Assembly (NCBI GenBank): GCA_934149115.1
Contig: CAKPDW010000020.1
Coordinates: 1-19,892 of the forward strand
Direction of reading: 5' to 3'
DNA length: 19,892 bases
From: an uncultured Clostridia bacterium
GTDB lineage: Bacteria > Bacillota > Clostridia > TANB77 > CAG-508
Made by a program: the position numbers and the translations under genes. The notes beneath the pieces are model-generated. The model saw only the letters and a program-made list of their open reading frames with translations. It made no database searches and was not told the origin of the DNA. Shown piece after piece: positions 14,444-19,892 of this stretch (the stretch's first letter is position 1; every line of letters begins with the position of its first letter).

Positions 14444-15436
14444 ATGGAATTATACGAAAAGAACGGTAATATTTTATATATTTTAAATGTATTAAAGAAA
14501 TATAGCGATGAAGAACATATGCTTTCTACTGTTGAAATACAAAGGAAAATTAAAGAAATCTATGATGTTGAAATAGATACAAGAACAATAAGAAGAAACA
14601 TAAATTTATTGAAATACAAATTAGACTACGACATAAGTACCAGAGATGAAAATGGAAAAGGATATTATTTAAATCGTGATCCAGAAACTGATTTTGAGCC
14701 AGGTGAAGTAAGAGCAATAATAGATAATTTTAGTTATGCAAATTACATTATACCAAGTATAGCAAAAGAAATTATAAAAAAGTGTAAAAACATGCAAACA
14801 GTATATGAGAATGAAAAATTAAAAGATTATCAAATATATTCTGTAAATAGTAAAACAGAAAATGCAGAAGTAATAAAAAATATAGAAGATATTTCTAATA
14901 GTGTTTATAATAATCATAAAATTAAATTTGAATATTGGAAATATGCAATTACAGATAAATTAGAAAAACAAATAGTAAGCACACCAACAGTTTCACCATT
15001 TGCAATAGTATATAATAAACAAGAATTTTATTTTATTGGAATAAAAGATGGGCAAAATGATTTCTACCATTACAGGCTTGACAGAATGAAAAACGTAAAA
15101 GAACTAGATGCTAAAATAACAATTAAAAAAACAAAAAACCAAATTAAAGATTTTGCAGAATCAACAGTTGAAATGTTTGGAGGAAAAAAAGAAGAAATTG
15201 AAGCAATATGCAATAAATGTTTATTAAATGCTATCTTTGACATTTTCGGAAAAAACATTACTATTGAAAAAATACCAGGAGATAATGAAAAAATTAAATT
15301 AATAGTAGATACAAGCCCAAGAGGCTTTAAAATGTGGGCTATGAGAAACATTGATATGCTTGAAGTTATTAGACCAGCTTCTTTAAGAGAAGAAATGATT
15401 GAAATTATACAAAAAGCAATAGAAAAATACAAATAA
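14444..15436 (+). CDS. WYL-domain transcriptional regulator
   Basis: This 330-residue regulator has an N-terminal winged helix (about 1-70; STVEIQRKIKEIYDVEIDTR is the recognition region and RTIRRNINLLK the following helix). A WYL core lies at roughly 185-220 (VSPFAIVYNKQEFYFIGIKD then YHYRLDRMKNVKEL), followed by a WCX-type C-terminal part from about 245. WYL proteins bind nucleic acid or nucleotide ligands and often control defence and DNA-damage genes. The frame is open from a GTG at 14423, but GGAGG at 14432-14436 is placed seven bases before ATG 14444, so I chose that start. Being last in the operon, before a strong terminator, it may autoregulate the two nucleases; no operator could be identified. 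Confidence 0.88.
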   Translation: MELYEKNGNILYILNVLKKYSDEEHMLSTVEIQRKIKEIYDVEIDTRTIRRNINLLKYKLDYDISTRDENGKGYYLNRDPETDFEPGEVRAIIDNFSYANYIIPSIAKEIIKKCKNMQTVYENEKLKDYQIYSVNSKTENAEVIKNIEDISNSVYNNHKIKFEYWKYAITDKLEKQIVSTPTVSPFAIVYNKQEFYFIGIKDGQNDFYHYRLDRMKNVKELDAKITIKKTKNQIKDFAESTVEMFGGKKEEIEAICNKCLLNAIFDIFGKNITIEKIPGDNEKIKLIVDTSPRGFKMWAMRNIDMLEVIRPASLREEMIEIIQKAIEKYK

Positions 15437-15447
15437 TAATTATATAT

Positions 15448-15492
15448 AAAAAGCACTTTAAATGTAATATTTATAACTTTAAAGTGCTTTTT
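15448..15492 (+). terminator. Strong terminator after the WYL regulator
   Basis: A perfect 15-bp stem, AAAAAGCACTTTAAA (15448-15462) against TTTAAAGTGCTTTTT (15478-15492), has a 15-base loop. Confidence 0.93.
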
Positions 15493-15510
15493 CAAAAATA
15501 AAATAATAGC

Positions 15511-15522
15511 GAACATTTGTGC
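15511..15522 (+). promoter_or_regulatory. Possible LexA-like box
   Basis: GAACATTTGTGC matches seven of eight fixed bases of the Gram-positive SOS box (GAAC, four bases, GTTC). It lies 12 bases before the -35 of the next gene. This could be chance. Confidence 0.25.
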
Positions 15523-15534
15523 ATTATAAAGCTG

Positions 15535-15563
15535 TTGAATTCATTCTTTAGGTATGATAAAAT
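15535..15563 (+). promoter_or_regulatory. Promoter of the PHP-HAD pair
   Basis: TTGAAT (15535-15540) and TAAAAT (15558-15563) are separated by 17 bases. Its placement inside the longest upstream reading frame supports the later start at 15629. Confidence 0.5.
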
Positions 15564-15628
15564 CAATGCACATTAAAAGGAAGCAACCTATCTTCCCTAG
15601 ATTTAAAAATAAAAGGAGATTCAAAATT

Positions 15629-16507
15629 ATGATAGATTTACATATTCATACTACATACTCTGATGGCGATACAACAGTTGAAAATGTATTGAAAAAATGT
15701 CAAGAAAAGCAGTTAGAATATATATCAATAACAGACCATAATACCTGTAAAGCTTACAAAGACAAAGCTTTTAGCAACAATATATATACAGGAAAAGTTA
15801 TTATTGGAGCTGAAATGAATGCTAATTTTAATAATAAAGGATTCGAATTATTAGCATATAACATAAAAAATCCTGAAATTATTGAAGAATGGAGCAAAAA
15901 GATTTTTTCGGAAGAAATATTAAGAAAACAACAAGAATACAGAAAGCAACACTTATTAGATATCTGTGATAAAAAAGGGTTAATCTATAATATAGATAAT
16001 ATACCAACAAACATTCCTATCACAGATTATATTACAATATACATTTACAAAGAATTAATGAAACATCCAGAAAATTATCCTATCTTAGGAGAATTTACAC
16101 AATCATTAAACTATTTCATTAGAAAAGGATTATGCAATCCAGATAGTGAATATTATGATGGCGACAATACTACTTATAAGCCAATGTATAAAGATGTAAT
16201 TGATATTATTCATGATGCTGGTGGACTTGCCTTTTTAGCCCATCCTTTTGAATATAGATTTACAAATACAATTGAATTTATAAATGAATTAAGAACTGAA
16301 AAAGAATTAGACGGTATTGAGTGTTTCCATCCATCAGCAACACTAGAAAATAGAAAGTTATTAGTTGAATATGCAGAAGCTAATAATTTATTCAAAAGTG
16401 GTGGTAGTGATTATCATGGAAAGAAAAAAACTAACATTGAAATAGGAGTCGGAAATGGAGATTTAAAAATTTCAAAAGATTTAATAAAAAATTGGATAAA
16501 TTTTTAA
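15629..16507 (+). CDS. PHP-domain metal-dependent phosphoesterase
   Basis: This 292-residue PHP-family protein is a TIM-barrel-like hydrolase using a tri-metal site. All expected ligands are visible: H5 and H7 in DLHIHTTYSDG, D12, D36-H37 in SITDHNT, E62 in IIGAEM, H205 in FLAHPFEY, and D261 and H263 in GGSDYHG. Relatives hydrolyse 3',5'-nucleotide bisphosphates or short oligonucleotides (YciV/RnaAM) or histidinol phosphate; the sequence favours the former type. The frame stays open back to 15554, but AAAGGAG at 15612-15618 and the motif at the very N-terminus select ATG 15629. The HAD gene begins 17 bases downstream, so the two phosphatases are probably co-expressed. Confidence 0.88.
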   Translation: MIDLHIHTTYSDGDTTVENVLKKCQEKQLEYISITDHNTCKAYKDKAFSNNIYTGKVIIGAEMNANFNNKGFELLAYNIKNPEIIEEWSKKIFSEEILRKQQEYRKQHLLDICDKKGLIYNIDNIPTNIPITDYITIYIYKELMKHPENYPILGEFTQSLNYFIRKGLCNPDSEYYDGDNTTYKPMYKDVIDIIHDAGGLAFLAHPFEYRFTNTIEFINELRTEKELDGIECFHPSATLENRKLLVEYAEANNLFKSGGSDYHGKKKTNIEIGVGNGDLKISKDLIKNWINF

Positions 16508-16524
16508 TATTGAAAGGAAAAAAT

Positions 16525-17127
16525 ATGATAAAAAATATAATATTTGATTTGGGAAATGTTATTTTAAAAGACTACCCAAATATAGTTTTAGATCAAGTAA
16601 AAATAGATAAAGAACAATATGAAAGTATAAAAAGCAACTTTTTTGCAGACTGGAAAGCTTTGGACTTAGGCTTATCTACGTTAAAAGAGCACTTAGAAAA
16701 ATGCGAATTTAATTTTAAAATAGCGCCAGAAGTCGAAGAATTAATGTTATGCTATTATAAATATAGACCATTTAATGATGAAGTTTTAGAACTAATAAAA
16801 TTATTAAAAGAAAAGCAATACAAACTATACATATTATCTAACAACAATAAAGAAGCAGAAAAATATTTAACAGAACTACCTATTTTTAAAAATTTTGATG
16901 GATGGGTATTTTCCTGCGACTATCAATTAAAAAAACCAGACCCTAAATTATATAACATCTTATTTGAAACTTATAATTTAAAACCAGAAGAATGTTTTTT
17001 TATAGATGATAAACAAACCAATATAGAAATAGGAAAAAAATTGGGAATGAACGGCTTTGTATTAGACTATAAAAATGACGGAACAGATGCATTGATAAAA
17101 CAATTAAAAATAGAAAAAATTCTTTGA
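16525..17127 (+). CDS. HAD-superfamily phosphatase (YihX-like)
   Basis: This 200-residue HAD hydrolase has motif I IIFDLGNVI (nucleophile D8), a helical cap from about 20 to 80, motif II ILSNNN, motif III KKPDP and motif IV FFIDDKQTNIEIG. The DLG form of motif I, lacking the second Asp, matches the subgroup of E. coli YihX (glucose-1-phosphate phosphatase); resemblance to YihX also extends to the IEIGKKLGM ending. The true substrate is not deducible. AAAGGA at 16514-16519 supports ATG 16525 over the in-frame upstream start at 16492, which would overlap the PHP gene. The stop is TGA, one of the cases confirming the standard code. Confidence 0.88.
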   Translation: MIKNIIFDLGNVILKDYPNIVLDQVKIDKEQYESIKSNFFADWKALDLGLSTLKEHLEKCEFNFKIAPEVEELMLCYYKYRPFNDEVLELIKLLKEKQYKLYILSNNNKEAEKYLTELPIFKNFDGWVFSCDYQLKKPDPKLYNILFETYNLKPEECFFIDDKQTNIEIGKKLGMNGFVLDYKNDGTDALIKQLKIEKIL

Positions 17128-17336
17128 AAATTATTCTAAAAACATTCATTAAGAGAATTATTAAATTACCTAAAAATATGTAAAAATAGCAACGGACGAA
17201 AATCGATTTTAAGCCACTTTTAAAACTAGATAATTAAATTATATACAATAGCACAGAAACAAGATTTAAACCACAAAAAAAGCTTCAAAAGTTATTAGCA
17301 TATTATAAGATATCATTAGAAAAAATCATGAAGTCC
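17128..17336. other. Intergenic region with a repeat copy
   Basis: I see no gene here. The region is AT-rich and carries one copy of a dispersed repeat (17172-17224); the promoter of the next gene follows immediately. No clear terminator for the HAD gene was found. Confidence 0.6.
17172..17224 (+). repeat. Dispersed intergenic repeat, copy 1
   Basis: It contains AATCGATTTTAAGC, identical in three intergenic places of this window (also 19211-19253 and 19377-19428). Similarity to copy 3 extends upstream to AAAATATGT and downstream to CTTTTA. The core is centred on the palindrome AAAATCGATTTT. Confidence 0.7.
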
Positions 17337-17365
17337 TTGACGTTTACATAATTCTGGTATATACT
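17337..17365 (+). promoter_or_regulatory. Strong promoter of the orphan acidic protein gene
   Basis: TTGACG (17337-17342) and TATACT (17360-17365) each match five of six consensus bases with an optimal 17-base spacer. Transcription would begin near 17372, giving an 80-base leader with a nested dyad. Confidence 0.85.
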
Positions 17366-17390
17366 ATATTACATGAAACTCTATAACACC

Positions 17391-17425
17391 TGATCTAAAT
17401 CTTACAATTGTAAGTAGAAAGATCA
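17391..17425 (+). promoter_or_regulatory. Nested inverted repeat in the leader (operator or RNA hairpin)
   Basis: The 14-base perfect palindrome CTTACAATTGTAAG (17401-17414) is flanked by a second dyad, TGATCT at 17391-17396 and AGATCA at 17420-17425, separated by 4- and 5-base spacers. As DNA it resembles a dimeric repressor site just downstream of the start point. As RNA it would form a stem-internal loop-stem hairpin about 28 bases ahead of the start codon. Confidence 0.6.
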
Positions 17426-17453
17426 TTTTGCATTATGAAAGGAGAACATCAAT

Positions 17454-17789
17454 ATGACAAGAGTAACGCTCAAAGAATTTATCGACCTAATCAATGACAA
17501 CATCATGATTCCTGGAGATTGCATAATCTTTCGGATTTGTGAATACGACGATAACATCTTTTCGGTTTCTGCAAATAAAGAAGTTATATATCTTGACGTT
17601 CCAGAAGAAAACAAATATGATATTCTTTTCGAAACCTTAAATGAAGAATTCGCCGGAAGATATATAACAGTTTGGACTCATGACATTTGTGGCCACTATG
17701 ATGCAGCTATGATAATTGATGATACAGTAATTATCGAATTAGACTATATTACTGACGAAGGCCAACGATGGCTGTACATGCAAAACTAG
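17454..17789 (+). CDS. Orphan small acidic protein
   Basis: This 111-residue protein matches no family I recognise. It is strongly acidic (about 23 Asp/Glu against 7 Lys/Arg), soluble by eye, with no signal or membrane segment. It has three cysteines (C23, C29, C79) and an HDICGHYD stretch (76-83) that could bind metal, but no full motif. An initial helix (TLKEFIDLIND) is followed by alternating hydrophobic strands. Codon use looks less A-biased than the neighbours (for example CTC, ATC, GAC), hinting at transfer. It has AAAGGAG upstream, its own near-consensus promoter, a nested dyad in its leader and two terminators behind it, so it is a regulated stand-alone transcript. Acidic size and autonomy fit an immunity, anti-restriction or adaptor protein, but this is speculation. 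Confidence 0.75.
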   Translation: MTRVTLKEFIDLINDNIMIPGDCIIFRICEYDDNIFSVSANKEVIYLDVPEENKYDILFETLNEEFAGRYITVWTHDICGHYDAAMIIDDTVIIELDYITDEGQRWLYMQN

Positions 17790-17790
17790 T

Positions 17791-17815
17791 AAAAGTGCAT
17801 ATTGGTGCTTTTTTT
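17791..17815 (+). terminator. First terminator after the acidic protein gene
   Basis: AAAAGTGC (17791-17798) pairs with GTGCTTTT (17805-17812), including two wobble pairs, and is followed by T residues. Confidence 0.6.
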
Positions 17816-17845
17816 AAATAGGAAGTTCTCTGAACTTCCTATTTT
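17816..17845 (+). terminator. Second terminator after the acidic protein gene
   Basis: A perfect 13-bp stem, AAATAGGAAGTTC (17816-17828) against GAACTTCCTATTT (17832-17844), has a TCT loop. Its arms are A- and T-rich enough to work in both directions, insulating ispH. Confidence 0.85.
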
Positions 17846-17951
17846 GCATATTCCGAAGAAATTTTATACTCCCCTATAACAAGCTTTGCTTTTTCGAGGA
17901 TTTTATTATATACTTTCAAACAAGTATTATATATTATGAAAGGAGTACATT

Positions 17952-18809
17952 TTGGAACTAATTGTTGGAAAATACGCTGGTATGTGTGAAGGTGTAAACT
18001 ATGCAGTAAAAAAAGCAAAAGAAATTGTAAAAGAAAATAAAAAAATTTACTGTTTAGGAGAACTTGTACATAACAGCCAAGTAATAAGTGAACTAGAAAA
18101 AGATGGAATGATTACTGTACAAGACATAGAAGAAATCCCAAATGATTCTAAAGTTATTTTTAGAACACATGGAGTACCAAAAGAAATATATGAAAAAGCA
18201 AACAAAAAAGGATTAGAAATATATGATTTAACTTGTGGCAATGTACGAGCAATCCATATGAAAGTAGAAAAAGAAAAAAGAAAGAGTTTTATAATAATAG
18301 TTGGAAATGCAAGTCATCCAGAAGTAATTGGAATAAAAGGATTTGCAGGAGCAAACAGTTATGTAATAGAAGATGCAGATGAAATTTTAGATGCATATAT
18401 AGAATATGAAAAAACAAAAATGGAATATGTATATGTAGTTGGTCAAACTACATTTTCATCTAAGAAATTTGATACAATAGCAAATGAACTTAAAGAAAAC
18501 TTTGCAGAAACAATAGTAATAGTTGATAAAACAATTTGTAGTGCTACAGATAAGAGACAAGATGAAACTAGAGAGATATCAAAAAAAGTAACCAGCACGG
18601 TAATAATAGGAGGAAAAAATAGCTCAAATACACAAAAATTACTTGAAATAGCCAAAGAAAATTGTAAAAATGTATATTTTGTACAAACAAAAAAAGACTT
18701 AAATAAAATCGACTTTGAAAATGAAGAAAAAGTTGGAATAATGGCAGGAGCATCCACTCCAAAAGAAGTTGTAGATGACATTATAGAGTTTTTTAATAAA
18801 ATTAGTTAG
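17952..18809 (+). CDS. ispH: 4-hydroxy-3-methylbut-2-enyl diphosphate reductase (IspH/LytB)
   Basis: IspH is the last enzyme of the MEP isoprenoid pathway, a [4Fe-4S] protein making IPP and DMAPP. The 285-residue sequence has the three cluster cysteines C12 (AGMCEGV), C95 (DLTCGNV) and C196 (KTICSATDKRQ). It also has substrate-binding H40 (GELVH), H73 (RTHGVP), H122 with the proton-relay E124 (SHPEVIG), T166-T167 (GQTTFSS), N223/S225 and S268 (AGASTP). The residue after C95 is Gly where most homologues have Pro. The start is TTG, chosen because AAAGGAG ends seven bases before it and the encoded N-terminus fits the family. Some Clostridia fuse IspH to ribosomal protein S1; here it is a stand-alone enzyme. 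Confidence 0.96.
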   Translation: MELIVGKYAGMCEGVNYAVKKAKEIVKENKKIYCLGELVHNSQVISELEKDGMITVQDIEEIPNDSKVIFRTHGVPKEIYEKANKKGLEIYDLTCGNVRAIHMKVEKEKRKSFIIIVGNASHPEVIGIKGFAGANSYVIEDADEILDAYIEYEKTKMEYVYVVGQTTFSSKKFDTIANELKENFAETIVIVDKTICSATDKRQDETREISKKVTSTVIIGGKNSSNTQKLLEIAKENCKNVYFVQTKKDLNKIDFENEEKVGIMAGASTPKEVVDDIIEFFNKIS

Positions 18810-19050
18810 TATTAAAAAAATTCATTTTAAATTATTACGATAGAGTAGGGAGGAAGTACTATATTTTTGAAATCACATTATAAAAAATAATTTAAAATAT
18901 ATCTAATAATAAAATTTTTTTAATTCTATAAAATAATAATTCAATATATAAAAAATAAATAAATGATTTTTAAAAAATTTTTATAAAAGTAATCAAATTT
19001 AAAAATTTATAAATTTCAATTTCTGAATATTCTAAAACCGAACATTTGTA

Positions 19051-19100
19051 TTAATGATTTAAAATATAATTTTCAAATAAATTTAATTTTAAATCATTAA
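19051..19100. repeat. 15-bp perfect inverted repeat
   Basis: TTAATGATTTAAAAT (19051-19065) and ATTTTAAATCATTAA (19086-19100) flank a 20-base spacer. No T-tract follows, so it is not a standard terminator. Confidence 0.6.
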
Positions 19101-19210
19101 CAATAAAATTTATTAAAAATAAATTTGAATAATAATTTAATCTTTATTATTTTTATAAATTAAGCATATAAATTCAAATGTAATTTATACATATAAATCA
19201 TATAAAAATG

Positions 19211-19253
19211 TTTATAAAAACGGCTTACGAAAATCGATTTTAAGCTGTTTTTA
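19211..19253 (+). repeat. Dispersed intergenic repeat, copy 2
   Basis: It shares AATCGATTTTAAGC with the other copies. AAAACGGCTT (from 19217) and AAGCTGTTTT (to 19251) form outer arms around the AAAATCGATTTT palindrome, so a foldback is possible. Confidence 0.65.
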
Positions 19254-19376
19254 TTTTAAAGTAATATAACTTGTTGTTTGAATATTTCGCAAAATACTAA
19301 CGATTCTAGTGTTTAGCTATTTTTGACTTAAAAATATAGATTTTTTTAAAGTGTTATTACTAATATAAAAATCGGC

Positions 19377-19428
19377 GAAAATATGTCAAAAAAGCGACGC
19401 ACGAGAATCGATTTTAAGCCGTTTTTAT
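19377..19428 (+). repeat. Dispersed intergenic repeat, copy 3
   Basis: It lies 174 bases after copy 2 in the same orientation. ACGAGAATCGATTTTAAGCC (19401-19420) differs by one base from copy 1, and the upstream AAAATATGT and GCGACGCACG blocks align with copy 1. Confidence 0.7.
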
Positions 19429-19627
19429 AAAATCGCCATATAGTTTGTTACCTGTAAAAAACGGCCGATTTAGAGAAAATAAGGATTTTCCGAATTTTGA
19501 GTAAAAAATACAAAATAATAATAAATTAAAAAAATTATAATCAAAATCCAAATTAAAATAACAAAAAATTATAATATAAAATTATAAAGTGTAATTATAA
19601 AAAAACTTAGAAACTGATTCTGAGAGC

Positions 19628-19655
19628 TTGTAAAAATATCAATATAGTATATAAT
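19628..19655 (+). promoter_or_regulatory. Possible promoter of the structured RNA
   Basis: TTGTAA (19628-19633) and TATAAT (19650-19655) are separated by 16 bases, placing a start near 19662, about 27 bases before the structured segment. Confidence 0.45.
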
Positions 19656-19688
19656 AGTGAAAGTAATAAGTAACAAATAGTATTATAT

Positions 19689-19817
19689 AAAAAAGACCTA
19701 GATACAGAAAGCCTTGATGTATGTGGGAGTGGACGTCAATAGAGGCTATCTTGGATTTTTCCTACTCCTATTTGCACAAAACTTTGATTTTGCGCAATGT
19801 TCTGTATTTCTTTTTTT
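19689..19817 (+). ncRNA. Candidate structured RNA of unknown class
   Basis: About 129 bases fold by eye into a three-way junction. P1: A19700-A19709 pairs with T19800-T19809 (10 bp), extended past a 4-base bulge by AAAAAAG (19689-19695) with CTTTTTT (19810-19816). P2: AGCC (19710-19713) with GGCT (19744-19747), and TTGATGT (19714-19720) with ACGTCAA (19733-19739), with a 12-base loop. P3: TTGCACAAAA (19772-19781) with TTTTGCGCAA (19788-19797), one mismatch. The P2 loop GGAGT (19726-19730) can pair with ACTCC (19764-19768), a potential pseudoknot. The T-tract at 19811-19817 would end the transcript. GC content is well above the surrounding desert. It matches no 6S, SRP, tmRNA, RNase P or riboswitch consensus I know. 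Strand is inferred from the promoter; the reverse strand also ends in T residues. Confidence 0.5.
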
Positions 19818-19892
19818 ACACTTTTCCATATCTACTTCTACCTCTCTTCTATTGCTTATTGATATGTGCAACAAAAAAAGAGATATTGATTA
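19818..19892. other. Pyrimidine-rich right edge, no gene seen
   Basis: This edge is C/T-rich on the + strand. A minus-strand ATG near 19834 behind AGAGAGGTAG opens only 27 codons running into the structured segment; I do not call it. Confidence 0.4.

Larger units (their letters stand above)
18810..19680. other. Gene-free, extremely AT-rich region with repeats
   Basis: No credible reading frame occurs on either strand. A GGGAGGAAG ribosome-binding-like sequence at 18848-18856 is followed only by a TTG-started frame of a few codons, perhaps the remnant of a lost gene. The region holds a 15-bp inverted repeat, two copies of the dispersed repeat, and small hairpins such as 19430-19471 (AAATCG/CGATTT arms) and GAAAAT/ATTTTC near 19474-19490. 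Confidence 0.65.

Noticed and set aside
15070..15516. Minus-strand frame of 148 codons opposite the WYL gene
   Set aside because: It crosses the strong terminator and is antisense to the conserved WYL-protein C-terminus; it has no ribosome binding site or recognisable domain.
18443..18781. Minus-strand frame of 112 codons inside ispH
   Set aside because: It is a shadow of a highly conserved enzyme and shows only Phe/Ser/Leu-rich sequence.
1..19892. CRISPR array
   Set aside because: No regularly spaced direct repeats were found; the AATCGATTTTAAGC copies are irregularly spaced (about 2 kb and 174 bases) and lack spacers of constant size.
19700..19892. Right end of an IS200/IS605 element with an omega-RNA
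   Set aside because: The structured segment prompted the idea, but the minus-strand frame here encodes only a 27-residue Lys/Arg-rich peptide with no TnpB motifs, and there is no transposase sequence in the window.
1..19892. Alternative genetic code (TGA as Trp)
   Set aside because: Low GC suggested it, but several complete conserved genes end at TGA and use TGG for Trp.
1..19892. tRNA or rRNA genes
   Set aside because: No GTTCRANTC-type T-arm with a matching acceptor stem and no rRNA-like conserved blocks were seen on either strand.

Overview
The window comes from a very AT-rich, low-GC Gram-positive bacterium, most likely an uncultured spore-forming member of the Clostridia. Support: a yabP-yabQ-divIC sporulation/division cluster, strong AGGAGG-type ribosome binding sites, an AdhE tail, and intrinsic terminators after most units. 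TGA is used as a stop (for example after the tyrosine phosphatase and HAD genes) and Trp is TGG, so the genetic code is standard. Every gene I can support is on the + strand.

Layout. 1-887: the 3' end of adhE, coupled to an APH-type kinase, then stacked terminators. 1276-3520: a self-contained cassette. A consensus promoter drives two tandem paralogous zinc metallopeptidases related to the anthrax lethal factor catalytic domain (HEFGH motif plus a distal Glu), and a hairpin closes the unit. 3756-3948: a small frameshifted gene with its own terminator. 4144-5355: aspartokinase. 5511-6589: yabP, yabQ and a DivIC/FtsB-like gene. 6689-7999: rho. 8123-10084: a run of sirtuin, deoxyribosyltransferase-like protein, low-molecular-weight tyrosine phosphatase and DUF4440-like protein. 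10266-11858: a CbbX/SpoVK-type AAA+ ATPase. 11956-15436: an apparent operon of a two-nuclease fusion protein (Cas4-like plus DUF2779 exonuclease-like), a GIY-YIG protein and a WYL-domain regulator. 15629-17127: a PHP phosphoesterase and a HAD phosphatase. 17454-17789: an orphan acidic protein behind a strong promoter and a nested dyad. 17952-18809: ispH. 18810-19892: about 1.1 kb with no convincing gene, holding repeats and a strongly structured candidate RNA.

How the parts relate. The core genes (lysC, yabPQ-divIC, rho, ispH) are ordinary chromosomal housekeeping. The accessory parts are inserted between them as terminator-bounded units. The most interesting are the paired lethal-factor-like peptidases, which lack secretion signals and appear to contain a degenerate N-terminal copy of the peptidase fold; the nuclease/GIY-YIG/WYL operon, which resembles a regulated defence or DNA-processing module; and the structured RNA at the right edge. 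All functional calls come from motifs read by eye. No database search was possible.
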